From a virus, in IMG/VR virus record IMGVR_UViG_3300031250_000006, positions 1 through 28,516 of that record: 28,516 bases of DNA. One strand, given 5' to 3'. The position numbers were made by a program, and so were the translations under genes. Positions 6,564 through 15,017 of the stretch are shown one piece after another. Positions within the stretch are counted from its first letter, which is position 1. Each line of letters starts with the position of its first letter. Below the pieces are notes generated by a model. The model saw only the letters and a program-made list of their open reading frames with translations. It searched no databases and was not told the origin of the DNA.

Positions 6564-7859
6564 ATGGTCGACGATGTGACGATCCGCTTTAGCGCCGACA
6601 CCGGCAGTTTGGAGGACGGACTCGCCGACATGCGCGGCGCGGTCGGCTCGCTGACGCCGGACCTCAAAAAGCTTTCGGAGGGCGTGAGCGAGGCTGCGCA
6701 AAAGGCCGCGCCGGCGACAACGGCCTTTTCGCGCATGTCGCTCGCCATCGGCGACGGGTTGACCGGCGCGTTGCGGCCCGCCTCCGCCGCCTTCGCCGCG
6801 CTCGGCGACGACGCCGGCGCCGCCAAGACGCGCATCGACGGCGAGATCAAGGCGCTGCAAGAGCAGCTGGCGATCAAGAAGACGATCTTCGACGGCGAGG
6901 CGAAGCTCAAAAACATCAGCGAGGAGCAAAAAATCGCACTGGTGAAAGCCGCGACGCAAGAGGAATACGAGGCGCAGCGCGCGCTGCTCGAACAGGAGGC
7001 CGGGCTCGTTGATCAAAGCGTCCAGCAAAAGCAGCAGGCGCTGAACAAGATCGCGACGCTCGACGCGACGCATCAAAAGCAGATGCTGCAACTCGCCTAT
7101 CAGGCCGCCGAGGAGCAGAACAAAATCTGGCAGGGCCTTGCGAGCAGGATCGGCTCGTCGATGAGCTCCAGCATCATGGGGTTGTTGCAGCACACGACGA
7201 ATTTTCGCGAAGGCGTGCGCCAGATAGCGGTGCAGGCGACGCAATATTTCGTCAATATGGGCACGCAATGGGTAGCGAGTTTCGCGATGAACATAGCGAA
7301 AAACATCGCCACGCATGTGATGGGCGAACAGGCGATGACGGCCGCGACGCAGCTCGGCGTCTCCGAGCGCACGGCGAGCCAGGCGGCGGGAAGCGTCGCC
7401 GACATCGCCGGCAAGGCGGCGGCGGTGATCAAAAGCATCATGGCCTCGTCAGCCGAGGCCTTCGCCGGCGTGTTCGGCTTCATGGCGCCGCTCATGGGTC
7501 CGGCGGCGGCCGGTCCGGCGGCGGCGGCGCAGGCGACCGTGGCGGGCGCGGCCAGCATCGCCTCCTTCGACATCGGCGCCTGGAACATTCCGCAAGACCA
7601 GCTCGCGATGGTGCACAAGAACGAACTGGTGATGACCGCGAGCCAGGGCGACGCCTTCCGCAGCCTGGTCAACAACAGCTCCGCGCGGAGCGATAGCGCG
7701 CCGCGCGTCCACGCGCCGGTGAACTTCCACGTCCACGCGCTCGACACGCAGGGCGTCGCGAGCTTTTTGCAGGGCAATGGCCGCGAGATCATGAAGGCGG
7801 TCGGCCGCCATGTGCAGGACGGGTTGCATCTCGGCGTGCGGGGGCTGAACCCGACGTGA
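6564..7859 (+). CDS. Tail tape measure protein (short)
   Basis: The 431-residue protein begins with strand-rich VTIRFSADTGSLEDGLADMR, typical of tape measure N-termini, followed by long helical coiled-coil segments rich in Glu/Gln/Lys (about 95-190) and a hydrophobic, glycine/alanine-rich stretch (about 280-330). The C-terminal segment (DIGAWNIPQDQLAMVHKNEL, then VMTASQGDAF) matches the 'lvHkgE.vmp' motif that ends many lambdoid tape measures. Tape measure length sets tail length; 431 residues is short for a siphovirus and suggests a short tail, in keeping with GTA-like particles. An AAGGGAAAA site precedes the ATG. The position is conserved except for the two cargo genes between it and the chaperone. 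Confidence 0.82.
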   Translation: MVDDVTIRFSADTGSLEDGLADMRGAVGSLTPDLKKLSEGVSEAAQKAAPATTAFSRMSLAIGDGLTGALRPASAAFAALGDDAGAAKTRIDGEIKALQEQLAIKKTIFDGEAKLKNISEEQKIALVKAATQEEYEAQRALLEQEAGLVDQSVQQKQQALNKIATLDATHQKQMLQLAYQAAEEQNKIWQGLASRIGSSMSSSIMGLLQHTTNFREGVRQIAVQATQYFVNMGTQWVASFAMNIAKNIATHVMGEQAMTAATQLGVSERTASQAAGSVADIAGKAAAVIKSIMASSAEAFAGVFGFMAPLMGPAAAGPAAAAQATVAGAASIASFDIGAWNIPQDQLAMVHKNELVMTASQGDAFRSLVNNSSARSDSAPRVHAPVNFHVHALDTQGVASFLQGNGREIMKAVGRHVQDGLHLGVRGLNPT

Positions 7860-7908
7860 GGCGGACGGAGCCTTGTAGCCCATAAGCGACGAATCTGGCG
7901 GCGCGCCT

Positions 7909-8047
7909 CCTTCTCCCACTTGTGGGAGAAGGTGTCATGCGGAGCATGAAGGATGAGGGACGCCGCGACTTGGCTGAATCTTTCCCCAGAACCCTCATCC
8001 GACCCATGCTGACGCAAGGGCCACCTTCTCCCGCAGGCGGGAGAAGG
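7909..8047 (+). repeat. REPIN/MITE-like element, long copy B
   Basis: A 139-bp element. The left terminal hairpin is a perfect CCTTCTCCC...GGGAGAAGG palindrome, the centre contains GGATGAGGG, then the asymmetric core GCCGCGACTTGGC, then CCCTCATCCGACC, and the right end is a second CCTTCTCCC...GGGAGAAGG hairpin. It fills most of the gap between the tape measure and the TIM-barrel gene. Orientation matches copies at 12103 and 15645. Confidence 0.88.
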
Positions 8048-8070
8048 GAGCGACGATCCCGGAGGCCAAC

Positions 8071-10557
8071 ATGACCTTCCCCTATCTCTCCGCGATAAAC
8101 CTCATCCCCGCGTCGGGCGAGTTCGTGTACGACACGGTTGCTTACAGCGGCAGGCAGCCGGGCTCCTCGACCTTTCTGCCGATCAACACCTATCACGCGC
8201 CCGGCGGAACGCGCACCGACGTTATGTATGCGCTCGATCAGCTGCAGGCGACGCTGCCCAATTGCAACAGCGTCGCGCTCGTCGTGCAATGGCTGGGGAA
8301 CTCGCTCGACGCCTCGGCTTGCCAGGTCTATCCGGCGACGACCTATCTCTTTAACGGCGAGGTCGGCGCCTTCGAGCCGACCGCCGGCGGAACCGACTCC
8401 TGGCGCGTCTCCGACGTGACGCTCGCCACATCAGGGCTCATTCAGATCAGCCGGCCCGACGGCGTTCACGCCGCCTATGGCGGCACGCCGTCCGATCAAT
8501 CGGTCGTGCGCTGCATCGCGGAGCTTAAAGATCGCGGCTTCAAGGTCGCGCTTTATCTGATGATGAACATGGATGTGACCGGCAAGCCGTGGCGCGGCCT
8601 CGTCACCTATTCGCCCGATGTCTCCAGCGCGGCGACGACGGTTGTGAACAATTTTCTGGGAACCGCCGCGACCTCGCAGTTCACCCGCGACGCGACCAAT
8701 CTCACCGTGCATTACTCCGGCAATGTGCTCGACTTCACTTATCGCCGCTTCGTGCTGCATTACGCCAATCTCGCGACGCTCGCCGGCGGCGTCAATCTCT
8801 TCGCCTTCGGCTCGGAGCTGCGCGGGCTGGAGGCGATACGCGGCCCCGCCTGGACGCCCGCAGGAACTACGGACGGAAGCGGCAATGCTGTGTGGGATTA
8901 TCCCTTCGTCGCCGGGCTCGTCACGCTCGCCAATGATTGCCGCTCGGTTTTCGACGCGGCGGGCTTCACCAAGAATCTAGCGGCGCGCGAAAACCTCATC
9001 ACCTATTCCGCCGATTGGTCGCAATGGATGGGCGCGCAGCATTCGGGCGTAACGGGTGTCTTTCCGCATCTCGACACGCTGTATGCGTCGTCCAACATCG
9101 ATTTCGTGTCGATCGACAATTACATGCCGCTGTCGGATTGGACCACCGGAGAGGGCGGTCTCGACGCGCAAAACTGGCGCTTGCCGCCGCCGGCCTCCTG
9201 GCCGCTCGCCAGCCCGACGAGGCTTGGCTTTGGCCTCACCGGCGCGCCCGATGTTCACCGGGTCGATTATCTGAAGGCCAATATCGAGGGCGGAGAGAAA
9301 TATCACTACTGGTACGGCGACTACACATCCTCGGTGACGCTCGATCCCAATGGCACGCTGCAATATGTGACCGCGCCGCAGGGCGATCGGCTGGCGCAGG
9401 CGCGCAATCCATATTTCGCGGGTCAAGAACTGTTCGCCTTCAAGATGCTGCGTTGGTGGTGGCTCAACACGCATCAAGCCGTCTACGACGCCGGCGACGG
9501 CGCCGGGACTATTCCGCGCGGGCCGCGAACGCAATGGGTTCCGCAGTCGAAAAGCATCGGCTTTCTCGAATATGGCTTTCCGACCTCGGATCGATGCAGC
9601 AATGAAGAAAACGTGTTTTACGATCCGCAATCGATCTCCGGCGGGACGCCGTTCTGGACGATCTGGAACGCCGCCAAATCCGCGCCATTGATCGACGCGA
9701 CGCTGGCGCTGACCGCGCTGCAGGCCTTTTGGCAATATTGGACGACCGACGGCAATAATCAGACGTCGGGCGCCGGCCTGCCGATGATCGCCGACGATCT
9801 GATGTTCGCCTGGTGCTGGGATGCGCGGCCGCTGCCGGAGTTTCCGCTGCGCACTGACATTTGGTCGGACGGCGTCGAGTGGCGGAACGGCCATTGGCTC
9901 AACGGCAAGCTGCCTTCCTTGCCGCCGCAGACGCCGTCAAGCGCGCCGAGCTTCGGCCCGTTCCCAAGCTTCCCGACATTGATCGGGCAGGGCTGGTCGA
10001 GCAAGGTTACGCCGAAATTTTCGACGCTCGCGCATGAGCGCGCGTCGGGCAAGTCGTCGCGCCGCATGAAGATGCGCTGGCCGCTGTACGAGATCGAACT
10101 GACCTATGACTTTCTGCGCGCCGACCCCGGAACGCAAGAGCTGCAAAACATCCTCGGCTTCTTCGAGAGCGTGCAAGGCCAGGCGCAGCCGTTCTGGCTC
10201 GCGCCGCCGGGGCTTTCCGCGTTGACGAACCAGCTGGTGGGAACCGGCGACGGCGCGACGACCGCATTTGCGATGGTTCGCACGACCGGGGCTTTTACGG
10301 AACCGCTCGCCGGCGTCGCGTCGCTGTCCGCCGTGCGCGTGAATGGCGCGGCGCTGGCCTCTGGCGCGTGGAGCCTGTCGCCTGGCTATGAGCCCGTGCT
10401 GACGCTTGCGAGCGCGCCCGCATTGGGCGCTGGCGTCAACGTGGACGGCGTGGCCCTGTGGCTGTGCCGCTTTGCGGGCGACGCGCTGGACTTCGAGCAA
10501 TTCGCTTACAACCTGTTCAGGCTGAAGAGCGTGAAGCTGGTGACGGTGAAACTGTGA
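8071..10557 (+). CDS. GTA TIM-barrel-like domain fused to DUF2460 (distal tail) domain
   Basis: The 828-residue protein is a two-part fusion. Residues 1 to about 620 match the TIM-barrel-like domain of the R. capsulatus GTA tail-tip protein (gp15): LIPASGEFVYDT, ALDQLQATLPNCNSVALVVQ, AYGGTPSDQSVVRCI, KDRGFKVALYLMMNMDV and NIDFVSIDNYMPLSDW, then DDLMFAWCWDARPLPEFP near the end. Residues about 635-828 match DUF2460, the GTA gp12/distal tail protein family (FSTLAHERASGKSSRRMKMR, LTYDFLRADPGTQEL, FFESVQGQAQPFWLAPPG, then FDFEQF-like LDFEQFAYNLFRLKSVKL). In RcGTA these domains are in separate genes, and the TIM barrel is internal to the large tip protein. A GGAGG site lies five bases before the ATG. 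A glycoside-hydrolase-like fold is inferred for the barrel; activity is unknown. Confidence 0.85.
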   Translation: MTFPYLSAINLIPASGEFVYDTVAYSGRQPGSSTFLPINTYHAPGGTRTDVMYALDQLQATLPNCNSVALVVQWLGNSLDASACQVYPATTYLFNGEVGAFEPTAGGTDSWRVSDVTLATSGLIQISRPDGVHAAYGGTPSDQSVVRCIAELKDRGFKVALYLMMNMDVTGKPWRGLVTYSPDVSSAATTVVNNFLGTAATSQFTRDATNLTVHYSGNVLDFTYRRFVLHYANLATLAGGVNLFAFGSELRGLEAIRGPAWTPAGTTDGSGNAVWDYPFVAGLVTLANDCRSVFDAAGFTKNLAARENLITYSADWSQWMGAQHSGVTGVFPHLDTLYASSNIDFVSIDNYMPLSDWTTGEGGLDAQNWRLPPPASWPLASPTRLGFGLTGAPDVHRVDYLKANIEGGEKYHYWYGDYTSSVTLDPNGTLQYVTAPQGDRLAQARNPYFAGQELFAFKMLRWWWLNTHQAVYDAGDGAGTIPRGPRTQWVPQSKSIGFLEYGFPTSDRCSNEENVFYDPQSISGGTPFWTIWNAAKSAPLIDATLALTALQAFWQYWTTDGNNQTSGAGLPMIADDLMFAWCWDARPLPEFPLRTDIWSDGVEWRNGHWLNGKLPSLPPQTPSSAPSFGPFPSFPTLIGQGWSSKVTPKFSTLAHERASGKSSRRMKMRWPLYEIELTYDFLRADPGTQELQNILGFFESVQGQAQPFWLAPPGLSALTNQLVGTGDGATTAFAMVRTTGAFTEPLAGVASLSAVRVNGAALASGAWSLSPGYEPVLTLASAPALGAGVNVDGVALWLCRFAGDALDFEQFAYNLFRLKSVKLVTVKL

Positions 10558-10568
10558 GCGGGCTTTTT

Positions 10569-10592
10569 CCTTCTCCCACTTGTGGGAGAAGG
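10569..10592 (+). repeat. REP hairpin, short copy C
   Basis: A 24-bp perfect palindrome (CCTTCTCCC-ACTTGT-GGGAGAAGG), identical to the left terminal hairpin of the element at 7909, lying 12 bases after the stop of the TIM-barrel/DUF2460 gene. No core or partner hairpin is present. It could form a transcript hairpin between the two DUF2460-encoding genes. Confidence 0.85.
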
Positions 10593-10619
10593 AAGAGCGC
10601 CGATGCAATGTGAGGCCGC

Positions 10620-11222
10620 ATGACTCTTCCCTTTTTCCGCACGCTCGCAGGCCAGACCTTCGCGACCAAGAGCCCGATCACCGCGAGCATCGTCGCCGAG
10701 CATGACTCCGGGCGCACGGTGCGCACCGCGCTGTATCAAGGGCTTTACGAATTCGAGATCGGCTTTGACGCGCTCGCCTCGGACGCCTCAAGCAATCCCG
10801 GGCTCGGCGCGCAATCGCTGCAGGTCGTGATGGGGCTTTATCTGCAATGCGGCGGGTCTTACGGCGCGTTTCTTTACGTCGACCCAAACGACAACGCCGC
10901 GACCAACCAGACGATAGTGACCGGCGACGGCGCGACGACGCAATTTGCATTGCGGCGCTCGATTGGCGCGGGAACGGATTCGGATATTTACGCCACCGGC
11001 GTAACGAGCGTGACCGTCAACGGCGCCGCCGCTTCGAACTGGTCGCTCACTGCTCCGAACTTGCTCGCTTTCGCGAGCGCGCCGGCGAGCGGAGCCGTCG
11101 TCGCCGCGTCTTTCACTTACGCCTTCGTCTGCCGCTTTCTCGAAGACAGCCAGGACTTCGAAAACTTCATGCAAAATCTCTGGGCGGCGAAGACGATCAA
11201 ATTTCGGAGCGTGCGGCAATGA
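10620..11222 (+). CDS. DUF2460 distal tail protein (GTA gp12-like), second copy
   Basis: The 200-residue protein is a stand-alone DUF2460 protein: TASIVAEHDSGRTVRTALYQ, LYEFEIGFDAL, LQVVMGLYLQCGGSYGAFLY, then DPNDNAATNQTIVTGDGATT and the ending FVCRFLEDSQDFENFMQNLW. In RcGTA this family (gp12) forms the distal tail ring. It shares with the C-terminal domain of the preceding protein the order FxxVQGxxxPFW/GSYGAFLY, NQxxxTGDGATTxFA, VTVNGAA, CRF and a final FExF motif, so the two are paralogues. Both may occur in the ring, or the fused copy may anchor the TIM barrel to it. GTGAGG lies upstream of the ATG, and the stop overlaps the next ATG (ATGA). Confidence 0.88.
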   Translation: MTLPFFRTLAGQTFATKSPITASIVAEHDSGRTVRTALYQGLYEFEIGFDALASDASSNPGLGAQSLQVVMGLYLQCGGSYGAFLYVDPNDNAATNQTIVTGDGATTQFALRRSIGAGTDSDIYATGVTSVTVNGAAASNWSLTAPNLLAFASAPASGAVVAASFTYAFVCRFLEDSQDFENFMQNLWAAKTIKFRSVRQ

Positions 11223-12091
11223 AGACAGCTTCCTCGGCGCTGGTGAATTTTCTGACCGCCGCGCGCGCCAACCCGGATATTCAACTCGCCTTCGCCGACT
11301 GCTACACTTTCACGCTGATGAGCGGAACGGCGCTCACATACACCAACGCCGACGTGCCGATCGTTTATGCGGGCAAAGAGTTTCTAGCCAATGGGCCGCT
11401 GGTCTCCGGCCTCAAATATCGCGCCGCGACCGGGCTCAACGTCGACCGCCAGGAAATCACCGTGGCCGCAAGGCCCGGCGATTTAACCAGCGGCGCGGCG
11501 TTTCTCGTCGCCTTGCGCGACGGAGCTTTCGACGGCGCGATGGTGCAGCGCGACCGCGTGTTCTTCGCCGATGTCGTCGGCGGGACGCTCGTCGATGGCG
11601 TGACGCTGTTCTACGGCCGCGTCTCGACCGTGGACGAAGTGGGCCGCACCAAGGCGAAACTCTCCGTCGCCAATGAGCTTGTTCTGCTCGACATCGACAT
11701 GCCCCGCAACATCTTCGCGCCGACCTGCCTGCACACGCTGTTTGATCTCGGCTGCGGCCTGCCGGCGGGCGCCTTTTCGACCAATGGAGCCGTCGGCGCG
11801 GGCTCGACGACGAGCCTCATCAATTTTGGCGGCGCGCTGGCCGCGCATCTGCAGGGGAAGATCGTGTTCAGCTCCGGCGCCAACGCCGGCGTCGTCGCGA
11901 CGGTCAAATATGTTGTCGCCGGCGCGTCGCTGACGCTGATGTATCCACTGTCCGAGGCGCCAGCGGCCGGCGACGCGATCACCGTCTATCAGGGCTGCGA
12001 CCACACGATGGGCACATGCCAGACGAAGTTCGACAATCTCGCGAATTTTCGGGGCTTTCCGTTTGTGCCGCCGCCGCAGATGGCGGTGTGA
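11219..12091 (+). CDS. DUF2163 / phage_BR0599 baseplate hub protein (GTA gp13-like)
   Basis: The 290-residue protein carries an N-terminal DUF2163 domain (LADCYTFTL-like FADCYTFTLMSGTALTYTNA, then RQEITVAARPGD; FLVALRDGAFDGAMVQRDRV) and a C-terminal phage_BR0599 domain with the family's cysteine pattern (GCDHTMGTCQTKFDNLANFR, residues about 260-280). RcGTA gp13 is the hub protein of the baseplate. I start at the ATG at 11219 overlapping the previous stop; the open frame extends further upstream only as out-of-frame read of the previous gene. Gene order DUF2460-DUF2163-NlpC/P60 is exactly that of GTA clusters. A long repeat element follows. Confidence 0.9.
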   Translation: MKTASSALVNFLTAARANPDIQLAFADCYTFTLMSGTALTYTNADVPIVYAGKEFLANGPLVSGLKYRAATGLNVDRQEITVAARPGDLTSGAAFLVALRDGAFDGAMVQRDRVFFADVVGGTLVDGVTLFYGRVSTVDEVGRTKAKLSVANELVLLDIDMPRNIFAPTCLHTLFDLGCGLPAGAFSTNGAVGAGSTTSLINFGGALAAHLQGKIVFSSGANAGVVATVKYVVAGASLTLMYPLSEAPAAGDAITVYQGCDHTMGTCQTKFDNLANFRGFPFVPPPQMAV

Positions 12092-12102
12092 GCTGCGGAT
12101 CT

Positions 12103-12240
12103 CCTTCTCCAGTTTACGGGAGAAGGTGTCATGCGAAGCATGACGGATGACGGACGTTACGACTTGGCTGTATCCCTCCCACGGACCCTCATCCGACCCT
12201 TGCTTCGCAAGGGCCACCTTCTCCCACAAGTGGGAGAAGG
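12103..12240 (+). repeat. REPIN/MITE-like element, long copy D
   Basis: A 138-bp element in the same orientation as the copy at 7909, sharing GTGTCATGCG, the core GACTTGGCTG, and ACCCTCATCCGACC followed by GCAAGGGCCACC. The left hairpin has a variant loop (CCTTCTCC-AGTTTAC-GGGAGAAGG); the right hairpin is a perfect CCTTCTCCC...GGGAGAAGG. It fills most of the gap between the DUF2163 and peptidase genes. Confidence 0.88.
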
Positions 12241-12267
12241 GATTCGCCACCGCCAACGGAACCCCAC

Positions 12268-12705
12268 ATGCGCGAAAAAATCGTCGCCGAGGCGCGGTCC
12301 TGGATTGGCACGCCTTATCACAATTGCGCCGATATAAAGGGCGTCGGCGTCGATTGCGGGATGCTTTTGGTGCGCGTCTTTGTCGATCTTGGGCTGGTGA
12401 AGCCCTTCGATCCGCGCCCCTATACGCATGACTGGCACATGCACCGCGACGAAGAGCGTTACCTCAACCTCGTGCTGCCGCGCGCGCGCAAAACGTCATC
12501 GCCGCTTCCCGGCGACGTGATGCTGTTTCGCGTCGGGCGATCCTACAGCCATGGCGGGCTGATTTCCCGCCTCGAACCGCTGACGATCGTTCACGCGTCG
12601 CTGCCGTCGCGGATCGTTCTCGAAGAAGCCGTGGAGCGCAACGCCATGATGGCGGAGCGCGTCGCCACGGCGCTTTACGCCAGCGTCGTGGATGGACCGC
12701 TATGA
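12268..12705 (+). CDS. NlpC/P60-type tail peptidase (GTA gp14-like)
   Basis: The 145-residue protein matches the NlpC/P60 family peptidase of GTA and related tail tips. The nucleophile is Cys30 in VGVDCGMLLVRVF, the catalytic His is His95 in YSHGGLIS, and His109 (TIVHAS) is the probable third residue. The N-terminus (VAEARSWIGTPYHNCADIKG) is characteristic. The enzyme is expected to cut peptidoglycan stem peptides during DNA delivery. Length is normal for the family. The start lies just after a long repeat element and has only a weak ribosome site. The stop overlaps the next gene's start (ATGA at 12702-12705). Confidence 0.9.
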   Translation: MREKIVAEARSWIGTPYHNCADIKGVGVDCGMLLVRVFVDLGLVKPFDPRPYTHDWHMHRDEERYLNLVLPRARKTSSPLPGDVMLFRVGRSYSHGGLISRLEPLTIVHASLPSRIVLEEAVERNAMMAERVATALYASVVDGPL

Positions 12706-14948
12706 GTTTTCTCGCCGCCAAAAAGGCCTCGCCGCTGACCGCCGCGATCTGGCCGGCCTATACCGGGCTGCAACTGCAAACCGCGACGAACAGCTTGCCG
12801 ATTCCGCTGGTGTGGGGCATGAACAAGCTCGCGGTGAACATCTTCTTTTACGACAATTTCCGGGCGGTTCCGGTGTTCACGCCGCAGGCGTCGGCGGGCA
12901 AGGGGTCGATTTTCGGCGGAGGCGGCGGCGTCACCTGGAGTCTTTCCGGCTGGACCTATTCCGCCGATCTGATGATGGCGCTGTGCGAAGGGCCGATCGT
13001 CGGCGTCAATCAAATCTGGCAAAGCCAGTCGACTTACGGAACGCAATTCGCGACGACGGGCGGCGTCGTCTCGGGCGGCGGCTCGGGCCTTTCCTCGCTG
13101 GGACTCACGCTGTTTAACGGCGCGGCGGGCCAGGCGCCCTGGGGCTACCTCGCCGCGACTTATCCCACGCAAAGCCTCGCCTATCCCGGCACGGCCTATG
13201 TCTGCGCGGCCAACTTCGGGCTCGGCGCCTCGGCCAGCATCGGCACGCTGAACCTCGAAGTGCAGGGGCCGTTGTTCGGCACCGGCGCGAACGGGCTGGA
13301 CGCCGATCCCGCGCATGTGATCGCCGATTTTCTGCTCAATCCGCAATATGGCGTCGGCTTTCCCGGCGCCAATCTCGACGCGACGACGATCTACGGCGCC
13401 AGCGGCGGCGCGTCGCTGCAAAACTATTGCCGCGCGATGGGCCTGTGCTTCAGCCCGACGCTCAACCAGACCGAAACGGCGTCGAGTGTGTTGACGCGAT
13501 GGCTGCAATTGCTGAACGTCGCGGCGGTGTGGTCGGGCGACCGGCTGCGTTTCATTCCCTATGGCGACGAAGGCGTCACCGGCAATGGCGCGACCTTCGT
13601 TCCGAGCACGACGCCGGCCTATGCGCTCAGTGACGCCGATCTCGTCTATACGCCGGGCGACGATCCGATCAAAGTGTCGCGCGTCGATCCCTTCACCCTG
13701 CCCAATCTGCAGTGGATCGAGGCGCTCAACCGCACCGGAATCAGCACCGGCCCGTCTGGCCCGTCGAACATATTGGAGCCGCAGGGCCTGCCGGAATATC
13801 AGGCGACGCCCGTATCGGCGCGCGATCAGGCGATGATCGAACAATTCGGCCTGCGCGTCGGCTCGACAATCACCGCGCATGAGATTTGCGATCTTAATGT
13901 CGCGTCGGTGGTCGCGCAGACGATCCTGCAGCGCGGGCTCTATGTGCGCGCCAGTTTCAAATTCTCGCTGTCCTGGGAGTTTTGTCTGCTCGATCCGATG
14001 GACATTGTGAGTCTGACCGACGCCAATCTCGGCTTGAGCAATTACCCTGTCCGAATCGTCAGCATCGAGGAAGACGACAGCGGGAAGTTGAGCGTGACGG
14101 CGGAGGAAATGCCGCAGGGGGTCGCCACGCCTGCCTCCAATCCGATGGGCTCCACCGGCGGCGGCTCGATCAACGCCGCAGCGGTCGCCGATCCGGTCAA
14201 TACGCCGTTGATTTTCGAGCCGCCGCCGGGCCTGACCGGCAACACCGCCGAAATCTGGCTCGGCGCTTCGGGCGGCGCGAGCGGCGTCAACGATCCGAAC
14301 TGGGGCGGCGCGCTGGTCTGGGCTTCGCTCGACAATCTCGCCTTCCAGAAGATCGTCACGATCACCGCGCCGCTGCGCCAGGGCTTTTTGACCGCGCCGC
14401 TGCCTTTTGCGACGGGTTACGACACAGCCGACACGCTGAGCGTCGATCTCACCGAAAGCGCCGGCGCGCTCACCACCGCGACGCAGGCCGCGGCGCAGGC
14501 GGGGCAGACGCTGTGTCTCGTCGACGGCGAACTTTTGGGCTTCTCCAGCGCGACGCTGACAGCGACCTATAAATACAACCTCGCGGGCCTTCCGCGCGGT
14601 ATGTATGGAGCGACGGCGGCGGCGCATTCCACCGGCGCGCCCTTCGCGCGGCTGGACGGCGCGGTGGCGCAATATGCGCTGCCCTCCAACTTCATCGGCC
14701 AAACGATCTATCTCAAATTCCAGAGTTTCAACGTCTTCGGCGGGGGCGTCGAGGATTTGTCGAATTGCGCGGTTTACACCTATGTCCCCAGCGGCGCGGG
14801 CGTCGTCGGCCCGGTCACGACATCGCTGGAGCTTGGACAGGCGCAGGACTGGGGACTGGCCAGCGCGCCGGTTGGCGTTTCCGACGATTGGGGCACGGCG
14901 AACGGGGCGGTTTTCGCGAGGGTTGATCTGGGGAAGGTGGCGGCGTGA
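12702..14948 (+). CDS. Tail-tip protein with Phage-tail_3 domain (GTA gp15-like, lacking TIM barrel)
   Basis: The 748-residue protein corresponds to the tail-tip ('megatron') gp15 of GTAs but without the internal TIM barrel, which is encoded instead at 8071-10557. The N-terminal region has LVWGMNKLAVNIFFYDNF-like and MMALCEGPIVGVNQIW (about 90-105) segments as in GTA tips. Residues about 300-470 are the Phage-tail_3 domain (YTPGDDPIKVSRVDPFTLPN; RASFKFSLSWEFCLLDPMDI; NYPVRIVSIEEDDSGKLSVT). The C-terminal part is Ala/Gly/Thr-rich and beta-structured. RcGTA gp15 is about 1,300 residues, so this protein is close to the family minus one domain. The start overlaps the peptidase stop. Confidence 0.86.
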   Translation: MSFLAAKKASPLTAAIWPAYTGLQLQTATNSLPIPLVWGMNKLAVNIFFYDNFRAVPVFTPQASAGKGSIFGGGGGVTWSLSGWTYSADLMMALCEGPIVGVNQIWQSQSTYGTQFATTGGVVSGGGSGLSSLGLTLFNGAAGQAPWGYLAATYPTQSLAYPGTAYVCAANFGLGASASIGTLNLEVQGPLFGTGANGLDADPAHVIADFLLNPQYGVGFPGANLDATTIYGASGGASLQNYCRAMGLCFSPTLNQTETASSVLTRWLQLLNVAAVWSGDRLRFIPYGDEGVTGNGATFVPSTTPAYALSDADLVYTPGDDPIKVSRVDPFTLPNLQWIEALNRTGISTGPSGPSNILEPQGLPEYQATPVSARDQAMIEQFGLRVGSTITAHEICDLNVASVVAQTILQRGLYVRASFKFSLSWEFCLLDPMDIVSLTDANLGLSNYPVRIVSIEEDDSGKLSVTAEEMPQGVATPASNPMGSTGGGSINAAAVADPVNTPLIFEPPPGLTGNTAEIWLGASGGASGVNDPNWGGALVWASLDNLAFQKIVTITAPLRQGFLTAPLPFATGYDTADTLSVDLTESAGALTTATQAAAQAGQTLCLVDGELLGFSSATLTATYKYNLAGLPRGMYGATAAAHSTGAPFARLDGAVAQYALPSNFIGQTIYLKFQSFNVFGGGVEDLSNCAVYTYVPSGAGVVGPVTTSLELGQAQDWGLASAPVGVSDDWGTANGAVFARVDLGKVAA

Positions 14949-15017
14949 CATTGCCCGTCCACCTAAAAACTGTTAGTGCCTCGCGCGATCCACACTTCGC
15001 CCACGAGGTCCAGCCCC

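Noticed and set aside
10847-11218. Upstream extension of the DUF2163 frame
   Set aside because: It is an out-of-frame read of the DUF2460 gene; the ATG at 11219 overlaps the DUF2460 stop and begins the family's normal N-terminus.
12675-14951. 758-codon open frame on the minus strand opposite the tail-tip gene
   Set aside because: Its translation is Arg/Ala-rich and repeat-like, as expected of an antisense shadow of GC-rich coding DNA; the plus strand has clear Phage-tail_3 motifs.
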